A stretch of 64,000 nucleotides of DNA from JAAXHE01 sp964551635 (GCA_964551635.1 CAZKDZ010000203.1:8945-72944); one strand, 5' to 3'; shown: positions 44,071 to 53,236, numbered from the stretch's first letter. Notes: a model not told the origin generated them from the letters alone. Numbers and translations: made by a program.

Positions 44071-45591
44071 ATGGCGATGAACTTGCAGATTCGCCCCGAT
44101 GAAGTCTCCGATATTCTCAAGCAGCAGATTCTGGAGGCCGAACGGGATATTGACGTTTACGAAACGGGGACCGTGCTGCAGGTGGGCGACGGCGTGGCGC
44201 GCGTTCACGGCCTGGGCAACGCGCAGGCCAGCGAACTGGTGGCGTTTCCCGAAAACATCATGGGCATGGCGTTCAACCTGGAGGAGGACAATGTCGGGTG
44301 CGTCCTCTTCGGAGACGACACGGCAATCAAGGAAGGCGACCAGGTCAAACGGACAGGACGCGTCGTCGAGGTGCCCGTGGGCGACGAATTGCTTGGCCGC
44401 GTGGTTACGCCTCTGGGTGAACCGCTGGATGGCAAGGGGCCGGTTCAGACTTCACAGACGCTGCCCGTGGAACGGATTGCGCCCGGAGTGATTCAACGCC
44501 AGCCGGTGGAAGAGGCGCTGCAGACTGGAATCAAGGTGGTGGATGCCGCAACGCCCATCGGGCGCGGACAGCGCGAGTTGATCATCGGCGACCGGCAGAC
44601 CGGGAAGACCGCCATCGGTCTCGACGCGATCATCAATCAGAAGGACAGCGGCGTCAAATGCATCTATGTGGGCATCGGACAAAAGGCATCGTCCGTGGCC
44701 AAGGTCGTCGCCGAGCTCGAGGCGAACGGCGCCCTGGCGTACACCATCGTGGTTTCGGCCACGGCCAGCGACCCCGCGCCGCTCCAGTTCCTGGCCCCCT
44801 ATGCCGGTTGCTCGATGGGCGAGTACTTCCGCGACAAGGGCGAACACGCACTGATTGTGTATGACGATCTCTCCAAGCAGGCCTGGGCATACCGTGAAAT
44901 GGCCCTGGTCCTGCGCCGGCCGCCGGGGCGGGAAGCCTATCCCGGTGACGTGTTCTACCTGCACTCGCGTCTTCTGGAACGCGCCTGCAAATTGAGCGAC
45001 GAAGAGGGCGGGGGGTCTCTCACGGCGCTTCCCATCATCGAGATTCTGGAAGGGGACGTGTCAACGTTCGTGCCAACCAACGTCATTTCCATAACGGACG
45101 GGCAGATACTCCTGAAGCCGGAGTTGTTCTATTCGGGCATCCGTCCGGCAATGGACGTCGGCGCTTCCGTCTCCCGGGTCAGCTCGGCCAAAACCGGGGC
45201 GATGAAGGCGGTTTCCGCAACCTTGAGCGGAGATATCGCGCGTTACAACGAAGTCCAGGCCTTTGCGCAGTTCGGGGCTTCGGACCTGGACACGGCAACG
45301 CGAAATCTGCTAAACCGCGGCGAGAAGCTGATCGAAATCCTCAAGCAGGAGCAGTACATGCCGATGTCGCTCGGAGCCCAGGTGGTGTCCCTAACCGTTG
45401 GCGCAAGCATCGATGAACTGCCCACGGTGGACGTCAGACGATTCGAGGCCGAGGTTCTTGCCCATATGCGCGATCACCACCAGGATGTCGTGGACGAGAT
45501 TTCGAGCAGCGAAGAGTTGAGCGACGAGGCGCGTGGCGTCATAGACGCCGCCATCGAGCATGTCAAACGCGGCTTTCAGGCGTCGGAGTAG
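44071..45591 (+). CDS. atpA: ATP synthase F1 subunit alpha
   Basis: 506 residues from the ATG at 44071 (GAGGTG nine bases upstream); an ATG at 44077 is also possible, and a frame extension to 43912 is not coding. GDRQTGKTAIGLD is the P-loop, YDDLSKQAWAYREMALVLRR and RPAMDVGASVSRVSS the alpha signature. Non-catalytic nucleotide-binding subunit. Confidence 0.97.
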   Translation: MAMNLQIRPDEVSDILKQQILEAERDIDVYETGTVLQVGDGVARVHGLGNAQASELVAFPENIMGMAFNLEEDNVGCVLFGDDTAIKEGDQVKRTGRVVEVPVGDELLGRVVTPLGEPLDGKGPVQTSQTLPVERIAPGVIQRQPVEEALQTGIKVVDAATPIGRGQRELIIGDRQTGKTAIGLDAIINQKDSGVKCIYVGIGQKASSVAKVVAELEANGALAYTIVVSATASDPAPLQFLAPYAGCSMGEYFRDKGEHALIVYDDLSKQAWAYREMALVLRRPPGREAYPGDVFYLHSRLLERACKLSDEEGGGSLTALPIIEILEGDVSTFVPTNVISITDGQILLKPELFYSGIRPAMDVGASVSRVSSAKTGAMKAVSATLSGDIARYNEVQAFAQFGASDLDTATRNLLNRGEKLIEILKQEQYMPMSLGAQVVSLTVGASIDELPTVDVRRFEAEVLAHMRDHHQDVVDEISSSEELSDEARGVIDAAIEHVKRGFQASE

Positions 45592-45610
45592 GTGCACGGA
45601 GGGGTAGTCG

Positions 45611-46462
45611 ATGGCGACATTGCGTCAACTCCGAAACCGGGTGACCGGAGTCAAGAATATCCAGAAGGTCACCCACGCCATGCAGCTTGTGGCCGCGGCC
45701 AGGGTGCGCAAGGCCCAGGACGCGATTCTGGCTGCACGGCCGTATGCCGAACAACTGGACCGTATTCTTCAACGGCTTACCGCAAGTATAGACGCGGACC
45801 GGCATCCCCTGTTCCGGCAGGGCGAATCCGGCAGAATCTCGGTCGCGGTCGTGACTGCGGACCGCGGTTTGTGCGGCGGGTTCAACGCAGGAATCTGCCG
45901 GAGGGTGCTGTCGGAACTCGAAGAACACGGTGAAGTCGAGCTTGTCGCCGTCGGCAGGAAGGGCAGGGATTTTTTTCGACAGCGCGGATTCGCGATCAGC
46001 CGCGAATACCTCGACGTATTCGGCGATCTGCATCTCGGCCAGGCGGTTGCCATTGCGCGCGACCTGACGAGCCGGTTTATGTCCGGTGACGTGGACCAGG
46101 TCTGGATCGCCAACAACGAGTTCCTCTCCCTTGGACGCCAGGAGCCGGCAATCAACCGGCTGCTGCCGATTGTGCCCCAGGAAACAGATGAAAAGAGCGC
46201 CGGCGGCGAGTACATCTTCGAGCCCGATCCGGAGCAATTGCTCGAGACGCTCGTTCCGAGACACGTAAATTTCCAGGTCTGGCGCGCCCTTCTGGAGTCC
46301 AATGCCGGAGAGCAGGCCGCCCGCATGGCGGCGATGGACAACGCGACCAGAAATGCCGGAGACCTGGTAGAAGAATTGACGCGCGAGATGAACAAGGTGC
46401 GCCAGTCTTCGATTACCCTGGAATTGATGGACATCATTGGCGGCGCGGAAGCCGTGGCGTAG
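45611..46462 (+). CDS. atpG: ATP synthase F1 subunit gamma
   Basis: 283 residues. TLRQLRNRVTGVKNIQKVTH begins the N-terminal coiled coil and MAAMDNATRNAGDLVEELT the C-terminal one, both in the rotor shaft. VVTADRGLCGGFNAGICR is the central fold. Confidence 0.96.
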   Translation: MATLRQLRNRVTGVKNIQKVTHAMQLVAAARVRKAQDAILAARPYAEQLDRILQRLTASIDADRHPLFRQGESGRISVAVVTADRGLCGGFNAGICRRVLSELEEHGEVELVAVGRKGRDFFRQRGFAISREYLDVFGDLHLGQAVAIARDLTSRFMSGDVDQVWIANNEFLSLGRQEPAINRLLPIVPQETDEKSAGGEYIFEPDPEQLLETLVPRHVNFQVWRALLESNAGEQAARMAAMDNATRNAGDLVEELTREMNKVRQSSITLELMDIIGGAEAVA

Positions 46463-46799
46463 CGCTGGCTACTGTCGCATTTTGCGACAAGCTGTTTGCA
46501 GAGGTCCTGTCGATCCTGAGTAGCCTGGTTTTGCTTTAGGCTGATAGCTGACAGCTTCATTCCCGTGGTGAGACGGGAGACGTCAGACGGTAGAAGGAAT
46601 GCGGGGAGACGTTAGAGGTGAGCCGGTAGAAAACAGGCGGGTAGAGGTAAGAGGGTAGACGGTAGATGAAATCCTTGCCAATATGTTCCTCCGAATCGCC
46701 TGCGGCATGACAAGAAATCTTGCACGGCATGTAATCTCTACCCTCTCACGTCTCACGTCTCACAGCCTTTAGCTGACAGCTCTTTTGAAAGGTTTCTAC
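46463..46799. repeat. Repeat-rich spacer between atpG and atpD
   Basis: 337 bases made of degenerate short phrases: GGTAGA and GAGACGT units on the left (about 46560-46665) and their inverted forms (CTCTACC, ACGTCTCACGTCTCA) at 46735-46760. AGCTGACAGCT occurs at both ends (near 46545 and 46772). The whole can fold back imperfectly. A copy of TTTGCAGAGG lies near 46495. No ORF or promoter is convincing. Confidence 0.55.
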
Positions 46800-48191
46800 A
46801 TGAACGAAGGCGTAATCAAGGAAATCGTAGGCGTCGTGGTCGACGTGGATTTCACCGGCGGTGAATTACCGGCCATATACAACGCGCTGGACGTTTCGCG
46901 TAACGGAGGCGGCCGCCTCGTACTCGAGGTACAGCAGCACCTGGGCGAACACCTGGCGCGGTGCGTGGCAATGGATTCAACCGACGGCCTTTCCAGAGGC
47001 GCGAAGGTAACGGATACCGGTCTCCCCATTCAAGTGCCGGTGGGCGAAAACGCCCTCGGACGCCTGTTCAACGTGATCGGAGACCCAATCGACGGCAAGG
47101 GGCCCGTGCCGGAGGATACGCCGCTGCTGCCGATCCACCGGGACCCGCCCGCTCACGCGGACCAGGTCACGTCCGACCAGATGCTGGAGACGGGCATCAA
47201 GGTCATGGACCTCATCTGTCCGTTCGCGAGAGGCGGCAAGCTGGGACTCTTCGGCGGCGCCGGGGTGGGAAAAACGGTGATTCTCACGGAACTCATCAAC
47301 AACGTCGCCAGCAGCCACGGTGGGTATTCGGTTTTCGCAGGCGTGGGAGAACGCACCCGCGAAGGGAACGACCTGCTGCACGAGCTGTCGGACTCGGGCG
47401 TGATCAACCGGACGGCGATGGTTTTCGGTCAGATGAACGAACCGCCCGGCGCGCGCCAGCGCATCGCCCTCACCGGACTGACCATCGCGGAACACTTCCG
47501 CGAAGAGGCCGGGCAGGACGTGCTCCTGTTCATCGACAACATCTTCCGCTTCATCCTGGCCGGCGCGGAGGTGTCCGCGCTGCTGGGGCGGATGCCATCC
47601 GCGGTGGGTTACCAGCCCACGCTGGCAACCGAAATGGGCGCCCTTCAGGAACGGATCACCACCACCCGCAACGGTTCGATCACGTCGGTGCAGGCCATCT
47701 ACGTGCCGGCTGACGACTATACGGACCCTGGCGTGGTGACGGCATTCAGCCACCTCGACGGCCGAATCGTACTGGAACGCGCACTGGCGGACCAGGGGAT
47801 GTATCCGGCCGTGGACCCGCTGGCGTCCAGCTCGCGTATCCTCGACCCCCGCGTGGTGGGCGAGGAACACTACGAGGTTGCCCGCCAGGTGCAGCAGATC
47901 CTGCAGCGTTATCGCGACCTGCGGGAGATCATCGCCATTCTTGGAATCGACGAATTGTCCGAGGAAGACAGGCTGGTGGTGGCGCGGGCGCGCAAGATCC
48001 AGGCCTTTCTTACCCAGTGTATGCACGTGGCCGAGGGCTTTACGGGCTACCCGGGCGAGTATGTCAAGATCGAAGATACCGTGAAGGGGTTCAAGGGATT
48101 GGCCGCAGGTGAATACGACGATCTGCCCGAGCAGGCCTTCCATCTGGTCGGGACGATCGAGCAGGCCATAGAGAAGGCGAAGACACTTTAG
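46800..48191 (+). CDS. atpD: ATP synthase F1 subunit beta
   Basis: 463 residues from the ATG at 46800; the frame opens 15 bases earlier but the family begins MNEGVIKEIVGVVVDV. GGAGVGKTVIL is the P-loop, GERTREGNDL carries the catalytic Glu, LFIDNIFRF is Walker B, and DDYTDPGVVTAFSHLDG is the beta signature. Catalytic subunit. Confidence 0.97.
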   Translation: MNEGVIKEIVGVVVDVDFTGGELPAIYNALDVSRNGGGRLVLEVQQHLGEHLARCVAMDSTDGLSRGAKVTDTGLPIQVPVGENALGRLFNVIGDPIDGKGPVPEDTPLLPIHRDPPAHADQVTSDQMLETGIKVMDLICPFARGGKLGLFGGAGVGKTVILTELINNVASSHGGYSVFAGVGERTREGNDLLHELSDSGVINRTAMVFGQMNEPPGARQRIALTGLTIAEHFREEAGQDVLLFIDNIFRFILAGAEVSALLGRMPSAVGYQPTLATEMGALQERITTTRNGSITSVQAIYVPADDYTDPGVVTAFSHLDGRIVLERALADQGMYPAVDPLASSSRILDPRVVGEEHYEVARQVQQILQRYRDLREIIAILGIDELSEEDRLVVARARKIQAFLTQCMHVAEGFTGYPGEYVKIEDTVKGFKGLAAGEYDDLPEQAFHLVGTIEQAIEKAKTL

Positions 48192-48204
48192 TTTACGGAA
48201 TGCA

Positions 48205-48609
48205 ATGCCTACGTTTCAGCTTGAAATTGTAACCCCGGAAAAGACGGTTTACTCGGGCGAGGTTGAGAAACTGCGGGCGCCGGGAACCGAAGGCGGGTTT
48301 GGCGTGCTTGCCGGACACCATCCGATGCTGGCCTCCCTGAGCATCGGAGAGATGGTCTTCTCCGGACCGGAGAATGGACCGAAGTCGGTCGCAATCAGTG
48401 GCGGGTTCGCGGAAGTCCAGCGTGACCGCGTCACCGTGCTGGCCGAGACAGCGGAATTCGCGCTGGAAATCGACGTGACACGGGCTGAAGCCGCCAGGGA
48501 CCGCGCGAGGGAGAGGCTGGCGCTGAAGCAAGATCAGCAGATTGACGAGACGCGTGCGAGACTGGCCCTCGCACGGGCGATCAACCGGCTGCGGACCGGG
48601 GAACAATAG
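48205..48609 (+). CDS. atpC: ATP synthase F1 subunit epsilon
   Basis: 134 residues. FQLEIVTPEKTVYSGEVEKL and GTEGGFGVLAGHHPMLASL are the beta-sandwich signature; the C-terminal two-helix hairpin is ARERLALKQDQQIDETRARL onwards. Last gene of the operon. Confidence 0.95.
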   Translation: MPTFQLEIVTPEKTVYSGEVEKLRAPGTEGGFGVLAGHHPMLASLSIGEMVFSGPENGPKSVAISGGFAEVQRDRVTVLAETAEFALEIDVTRAEAARDRARERLALKQDQQIDETRARLALARAINRLRTGEQ

Positions 48610-48645
48610 AAGCCCCGAAACACAACGCGTCAGCGGCGTTAACGC

Positions 48646-48678
48646 ATGGGTGGGTTACAAAACCCGCCCATTTTTTTT
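48646..48678 (+). terminator. Rho-independent terminator of the atp operon
   Basis: ATGGGTGGGTT and AACCCGCCCAT form an 11-base stem (one G-T pair) with loop ACAA, followed by eight T. It lies 36 bases after atpC and closes the 28-kb bioenergetic block. Confidence 0.9.
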
Positions 48679-48739
48679 GCCGGAATAAACCCGTAATGAC
48701 CCCCCGTGGTACGGCTAGTTTCCGCTGTATCGTGTCAGC

Positions 48740-48790
48740 CTCGATCCGCTCCCCTCTCCCTCTGGGACAGGGGTTGGGGGTGAGGACCCG
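48740..48790. repeat. CT/G-rich imperfect palindrome
   Basis: CCCCTCTCCCTCTGGGACAG followed by GGGTTGGGGGTGAGG: a commonly seen intergenic palindrome type in high-GC environmental genomes. The stretch 48679-48919 holds nothing else recognisable apart from T/C-rich DNA before the nitroreductase gene. Confidence 0.4.
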
Positions 48791-48919
48791 GGCATCACTA
48801 CCGGATTCCTTGCTCTTTGCTTCTGGTTGTCGCCTTTTTTTGGTTGATTGCTGTTATAGCACCTGGCTTTCCTTCTTCCTTTTTACTTCTTCCTTCTTCC
48901 TTTTCTTAAGGGTTTCAAT

Positions 48920-49672
48920 ATGAAGAATCCTACTATCGATCTTCTTATGTCGCACAGAAGCATTCGCAGGTTCCACAACCGGCCCCTTCCCGACGGCGTC
49001 CTCGAAACACTGATCCGGTGCGGGCAGCAGGCGAGCACGTCCAGCAATGTGCAGGCCTACACCGTTATTCACGTGGCCGATCCGAAGCGGAAGAAGCGAC
49101 TGGCCGAACTGTGCGCCGACCAGGTTCAGATTCACCAGAGCGCGGCGTTTCTGGCCTTCTGCGCGGATCTGCACCGGGACAGGATGGCCAACCGGATGCA
49201 CGACGCGGAGCGGTTCGACGGGGACTATGCGGAGGCCTTGATGATTGCCACCGTGGACGTGGCGCTGATGATGCAGAACGTGGCGATCGCGGCGGAGTCG
49301 CTCGGATTGGGCATCTGCATGATCGGCGCAATGCGGAACAACCCGAAAGCGGTTGGCAGGTTACTCGACCTGCCCCCGTATGTTGTGGCCGTGGCCGGCT
49401 TCTGCATCGGGTATCCGGACCAGACGCCGGAAGTCAAGCCGCGCCTGCCCCTCGACGCGGTCCTTCATCGCGAGCGATACCTGTGCGACGAGACGCATCA
49501 ACTGGCCATGGAGGAATACGACCGGACGATGGTGGAGTTCTATGCCTCGCAGGGGATGCACGAGGGCGACGAGCGGTGGACCAAGGTGATGGCTGGCCGC
49601 ACAGGGCAGTTTCACGCCCGCGCCGAACTGGATGAATTCCTCACGGCCCAGGGCTTCCGGCTGCGTCGCTGA
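48920..49672 (+). CDS. Nitroreductase-family NADPH/FMN oxidoreductase (NfsA-like)
   Basis: 250 residues. SHRSIRRFHNRPLPDGVLET and QQASTSSNVQAYTV are the N-terminal FMN-binding segments; MLQ..ESLGLGICMIGAMR-type segment at about 135 and the C-terminal helix AELDEFLTAQGF fit the NfsA/FRP subgroup. Likely reduces quinones or nitro compounds with FMN. No operon partner. Confidence 0.85.
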   Translation: MKNPTIDLLMSHRSIRRFHNRPLPDGVLETLIRCGQQASTSSNVQAYTVIHVADPKRKKRLAELCADQVQIHQSAAFLAFCADLHRDRMANRMHDAERFDGDYAEALMIATVDVALMMQNVAIAAESLGLGICMIGAMRNNPKAVGRLLDLPPYVVAVAGFCIGYPDQTPEVKPRLPLDAVLHRERYLCDETHQLAMEEYDRTMVEFYASQGMHEGDERWTKVMAGRTGQFHARAELDEFLTAQGFRLRR

Positions 49673-49697
49673 AATCCCATCCTGCCTGCCTTCCCCT

Positions 49698-49726
49698 TGA
49701 CGATCTCCACGTCATTGCGTATACAT
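49698..49726 (+). promoter_or_regulatory. Sigma70-like promoter for the toxin-antitoxin stack
   Basis: TTGACG (49698-49703), 17 bases, TATACA (49721-49726). Start would be near 49733, about 36 bases before the ATG of the nucleotidyltransferase gene at 49769. Confidence 0.6.
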
Positions 49727-49768
49727 TTAGAGACAAATCACCCGGCGCAACCGCGAAAGAAAAGAAGA

Positions 49769-50080
49769 ATGCCTGATTCGACAATAGACAGGCTCGTCGG
49801 CGAGGTCGTAAAACGCGTAAACCCCCTGCGAATCGTGCTTTTCGGTTCGGCGGCCAGAGATGAATCAGAAGAGCAGAGCGATATTGATCTGCTCGTCGTC
49901 ATGCCCGACGGGGTACACCGCCGCCGTACGGCCCAGAAACTCTACCGTGAGATTAAGGGACTACGCGTGCCCTTCGATATTGTCGTTGCAACTGCACAAG
50001 ACTTGGAGAAACACAAGGACAATGACGGTTTGATCTATAAGAACGCCCTCAAGGAAGGTATCGAAGTTTATGGAGTCTGA
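49769..50080 (+). CDS. MNT-type minimal nucleotidyltransferase (antitoxin-like)
   Basis: 103 residues from the ATG at 49769; the frame extends to 49697 but the family starts close to STIDRLVGEVVKRVNP. FGSAARDESEEQSDIDLLVV is the GSxAR...DxD catalytic motif. In HEPN/MNT modules such enzymes AMPylate or otherwise silence the HEPN toxin. Overlaps the next gene by 11 bases. Confidence 0.85.
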   Translation: MPDSTIDRLVGEVVKRVNPLRIVLFGSAARDESEEQSDIDLLVVMPDGVHRRRTAQKLYREIKGLRVPFDIVVATAQDLEKHKDNDGLIYKNALKEGIEVYGV

Positions 50081-50474
50081 CGCTCGAGTACCAGGGAGTG
50101 CTGAGGAGTGGCTACGTTACGCCAGGAGCGACCTGGCGCTTGCATGCATCGAAAAGCCGGAAGGTGTATTGCTGGAGAATCTCTGTTTCCACGCTCAACA
50201 AGCGGTAGAGAAGACGCTAAAGGCAGTCCTTGTCTTTCTTGAGATTCATTATCCTACAACCCACAATATTCGTACGTTGCTCGATTTCCTGGCAGAGCGC
50301 GTGGATATTCCGCATGTGGTGGAAGAAGCTGCGGAGCTGACAGGTTACGCTGTTGCATCCCGATATCCGGGAAACATCGAGCCTATTGACGAAACAGAAT
50401 ACCGGCAATCAATCGTTATCGCCGAGACAGTCTTGAGTTGGGCGGAATCACTGATTTGCGAGAACGGACCGTGA
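50070..50474 (+). CDS. HEPN-domain protein (toxin-like partner)
   Basis: 134 residues. EEWLRYARSDLALACIE, ENLCFHAQQAVEKTLKAVLV and YPTTHNIRTLLDFLAE are the HEPN helical-bundle signature (PF05168 type). The RNase motif R-x4-6-H of HepT is not clearly formed, so it may be regulatory and not a nuclease. Paired with the MNT gene by overlap; its stop overlaps the GTG of the next frame. Confidence 0.85.
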   Translation: MESDARVPGSAEEWLRYARSDLALACIEKPEGVLLENLCFHAQQAVEKTLKAVLVFLEIHYPTTHNIRTLLDFLAERVDIPHVVEEAAELTGYAVASRYPGNIEPIDETEYRQSIVIAETVLSWAESLICENGP

Positions 50475-50815
50475 ACGACGTTACTGAAAATATCGATCTA
50501 TTAAAAGCGGAGCTGGACGCATTGCGGCCATTGCCTTCGGATGTCGTGGGGCGGATTGAACAGAAACTCCGGATCGATTCGAACTATCACTCCAATGCCA
50601 TAGAAGGCAACAGTCTCACCCTCGGAGAGACGCGAAGTCTGATCCTCCACGGACTTACCGCGCACGGGAAGTCGATGCGCGATCATCTGGATATCGAGGG
50701 TCACGACGAGGCGGTAAAGGCGATTGGAGACGTAGACGACATAGATAAAGAGATCGCGCTCTTTGTGAAAAGGACCACAAGCAACACAATCGATGCGCAC
50801 GATTTGCGCACATAG
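50471..50815 (+). pseudogene. Fic-family protein, N-terminal fragment
   Basis: 114 codons from a GTG that overlaps the HEPN stop (GTGA). LPSDVVGRIEQKLRIDSNYH, SNAIEGNSLTLGETRSLIL and HLDIEGHDEAVKAI are the N-terminal part of Fic proteins, including an S-x-A-I-E-G-N inhibitory-type motif. The sequence then ends after about 30 unrelated residues without the HPFxxGNGR core. Most likely a truncated gene. Confidence 0.7.
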
Positions 50816-50822
50816 GCAAGCG

Positions 50823-51992
50823 ATGAGGCAATACGAAAAGACCCATCCCTGGATCACCTTCCAAATCGATCTGCGCGAAATGCCCTATACGCTTTGGATG
50901 AAACTGGGCGAATGTACATCCAAGATCGAGCACATCTCCAGGGTACCATTGGTTCATGACTCGGCTGAGGACCTCTATAAGATTTATCTGGCCAAGGGCG
51001 TCCATGCCACCACCGCGATTGAAGGTAATACCCTGTCCGAAGAGGACGTATTGCAGCATATGGCGGGCGAACTGGAATTGCCCCCCTCCCGTGAGTATCT
51101 GGCGCAGGAGGTGGACAACGTTATAAATGCGATCAACGCCACCATCGAGGGAATGCGGGAAGGTTCGGTCGAGCCCCTGGATGTTGAATGGATCTGTGAG
51201 ATAAATCGGGCTGTTCTCGACAAGCTGGAACAACAAGAGGGTTCCATACCAGGTGCGATTCGCACCCATTCCGTGGGCGTGGGCGGACGGTATCGAGGAG
51301 CACCTCCAGAAGATTGCGAATACCTGCTGCAGAGGCTGTGCCGATGGTTGAGAAATGAACTCGATGTACCCAACGGCGAGGAGATTACATTTGCAATCAT
51401 AAAATCGGCGATAGCTCATCTCTACGTCGCATGGATCCATCCGTTTGGCGACGGAAATGGCCGCACAGCGAGACTGCTGGAACTCGCAATCTTGTTGGGG
51501 GCTGGCATTCCGGTACCCGCCTGCCACCTGTTGAGTAGTCATTATAGTGCAACACGCGCCGAATACGCACGCCAACTCGCGCGGACCAGCCAATCCGGAG
51601 GGGAAGTCGTACCGTTTCTGTACTATGCCGTTCAGGGATTCCTCGACGGGCTTAACGGTCAGTTGGAGATGATCTGGAAACAGCATCTGGACATTGTCTG
51701 GCAGCATCATGTATATCAACATTTCCCGAGACAGGATACCGTCACCGGCAAACGGCGGCGCGACCTGCTGCTGGAACTGTCAAAAAACGATCAAACAGTA
51801 AGCGCATTAGCGCTTATTCTGTCGGCTGAGAGTTTAGGTCCGTTGTACGAGAACAATCCATCCAATATGACGAAGGATTTACAATGGCTCGTAGATAAGC
51901 GTTGGATCAGGCGTGAGGGGAATAGCTACGTCGCCAATAAAGAGACGATGCTGAATCTCAGGCCGTTTCGGGTGCCTTCAAGTGGGAGATAA
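50823..51992 (+). CDS. Fic-family AMPylator-like protein
   Basis: 390 residues from the ATG at 50823. KTHPWITFQIDL is the family lead; TTAIEGNTL (63-71) is the inhibitory helix motif (T/S-x3-E-G-N) and HPFGDGNGRTAR the catalytic Fic motif, complete. The C-terminal 90 residues are a winged-helix-like domain (LSKNDQTVSALALILSAES, NPSNMTKDLQWLVDKRWI). Predicted to transfer AMP, or another nucleotide group, to a protein. One base before the next gene. Confidence 0.92.
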   Translation: MRQYEKTHPWITFQIDLREMPYTLWMKLGECTSKIEHISRVPLVHDSAEDLYKIYLAKGVHATTAIEGNTLSEEDVLQHMAGELELPPSREYLAQEVDNVINAINATIEGMREGSVEPLDVEWICEINRAVLDKLEQQEGSIPGAIRTHSVGVGGRYRGAPPEDCEYLLQRLCRWLRNELDVPNGEEITFAIIKSAIAHLYVAWIHPFGDGNGRTARLLELAILLGAGIPVPACHLLSSHYSATRAEYARQLARTSQSGGEVVPFLYYAVQGFLDGLNGQLEMIWKQHLDIVWQHHVYQHFPRQDTVTGKRRRDLLLELSKNDQTVSALALILSAESLGPLYENNPSNMTKDLQWLVDKRWIRREGNSYVANKETMLNLRPFRVPSSGR

Positions 51993-52313
51993 ATGCAATT
52001 GGTGAGAGCAAAAATCGACATCTCAAGAGAAGAGATCGCCGCATTCTGCCTGCGGAACGGAATCAAGCGGCTGGCGCTGCTCGGCTCGGTGCTACGTGAC
52101 GACTTCACTGCGGAGAGCGACGTGGATGTGATCGTGGAGCTCGAGCCGGGCAAGACGCCGGGACTGGAGTTCCTCACTATGCAGGATGAGTTGTCGGAAA
52201 TATACGGGAGAAGAGTCGATCTTCACACCTTCAGGGGGGTCGAAAGCAACCCGAATTGGCTGCTTGGGAAGGAGATACTCAACTCAGCGGAGGCGGTCTA
52301 TGAGCAGGCGTGA
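51993..52313 (+). CDS. MNT-type nucleotidyltransferase, second copy
   Basis: 106 residues. LLGSVLRDDFTAESDVDVIV is the G-S-x10-D-x-D nucleotidyltransferase motif, and LEFLTMQDELSEIYGRRVDL the usual next segment. It belongs with the HepT remnant that overlaps its end and not with Fic. Confidence 0.85.
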   Translation: MQLVRAKIDISREEIAAFCLRNGIKRLALLGSVLRDDFTAESDVDVIVELEPGKTPGLEFLTMQDELSEIYGRRVDLHTFRGVESNPNWLLGKEILNSAEAVYEQA

Positions 52314-52401
52314 CGACCGTGTAAGCCTCTTGGTTGCGTTTGTGTAGGCCAAGGACATGCGACCGCTAATCGAGCAACTGGAGACAATTGCAAGAGAGTA
52401 A
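52300..52401 (+). pseudogene. HepT (DUF86) toxin remnant with internal deletion
   Basis: ATG at 52300 gives MSRRDDRVSLLVAFV then TAG; the same frame continues AKDMRPLIEQLETIARE to TAA at 52399-52401. MSRRDDRVSL is the usual HepT start and the second piece its usual C-terminal helix; about 80 residues in between, including the RxxxxH RNase site, are gone. The paired nucleotidyltransferase has outlived its toxin. Confidence 0.75.
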
Positions 52402-52408
52402 ACGTAGA

Positions 52409-52478
52409 ATCGCAACGCGGCCAGACAGTTGAATACGCCGGATAACTTCGGCGTTCAACGATCTGGCCGCGTTGCGAT
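52409..52478. repeat. Long perfect-arm palindrome between converging genes
   Basis: ATCGCAACGCGGCCAGA (52409-52425) and TCTGGCCGCGTTGCGAT (52462-52478) are perfect 17-base inverted arms, with an inner TTGAA/TTCAA and CGCCG/CGGCG pair. It lies between the nucleotidyltransferase stack and the converging Yip1-like gene. No T-run follows, so it is either a factor-assisted terminator or a palindromic repeat. Confidence 0.7.
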
Positions 52479-52498
52479 GTGATACCTGTACCCCGCCG

Positions 52499-53236
52499 TC
52501 AGACGGTGGCAGCGGTCCGTACGAAGGCGGCGGCGAGGACGTAGAGGATCCACAGCCCGAAAACGCCCATCCCCGCGAGCCCTGTCCGTATCCCCGCGAC
52601 AGCGCCCTGGCCCACCGCGATCAGCAGGTATTTCCACACGGCGAAGACGGTGATCATGGAAAGCGCGTGGTCCGCGAAACCCCCTTTCATGGATTCAGGT
52701 ACAAGCAGGCCCAGACCGGGCTGTACCGATGGCGAATCCCATGCCGTGGCAAGCAGTACGGTAACAATGGCGGCGGGGATGACCACGAGGGAGCTGTAGC
52801 TCACGACGGCCAGGGTCTTTTTGTACGTGCCGTCGCCACCGAATACGAAATTGGCGAGCGCGAAAAATATCACCGCCTGGATGAAAATCGTCACGGCAGT
52901 CCCGATGGACGGGAGGATAACGGCGCCCAGGCCCATCATCCTCTCCGCGCTCTCCAGGGCCAGCGCCCGCTCTTCTTCCGAAAGGGATTCATCTTTCGCC
53001 AGTTGCTCCTGCACGGCTTCCATACCGGCCGTCTGCGCGGCGGGCATGAGCTGGTACGCGGAAATCATGCCCACGACCACGATAATGAACATGGGGAGAT
53101 ACCAGTCCCGGTGATCGACGTGCGCGTTAACGGCGGCGAATGTCCGACGGGGTGAGATCAAGGCTCCGATCATCCGGCTGACGATACCCATCTCCTCTCC
53201 ACTTTCCACGTCCTGAGCCTCTGTGGAATCTTCCAT
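52499..53236 (-). CDS. Yip1-family integral membrane protein
   Basis: 245 residues with about five membrane helices. RMIGALISPRRTFAAVNAH and WYLPMFIIVVVGMISAYQLM are the typical start of bacterial Yip1-domain proteins; LVVIPAAIVTVLLATAWDSP is a later helix pair. Function unknown. Residues 1-25 are acidic and cytosolic. Single gene, converging with the toxin-antitoxin stack. The 238 bases upstream (53237-53474) show no clear feature. Confidence 0.8.
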   Translation of the reverse strand: MEDSTEAQDVESGEEMGIVSRMIGALISPRRTFAAVNAHVDHRDWYLPMFIIVVVGMISAYQLMPAAQTAGMEAVQEQLAKDESLSEEERALALESAERMMGLGAVILPSIGTAVTIFIQAVIFFALANFVFGGDGTYKKTLAVVSYSSLVVIPAAIVTVLLATAWDSPSVQPGLGLLVPESMKGGFADHALSMITVFAVWKYLLIAVGQGAVAGIRTGLAGMGVFGLWILYVLAAAFVRTAATV

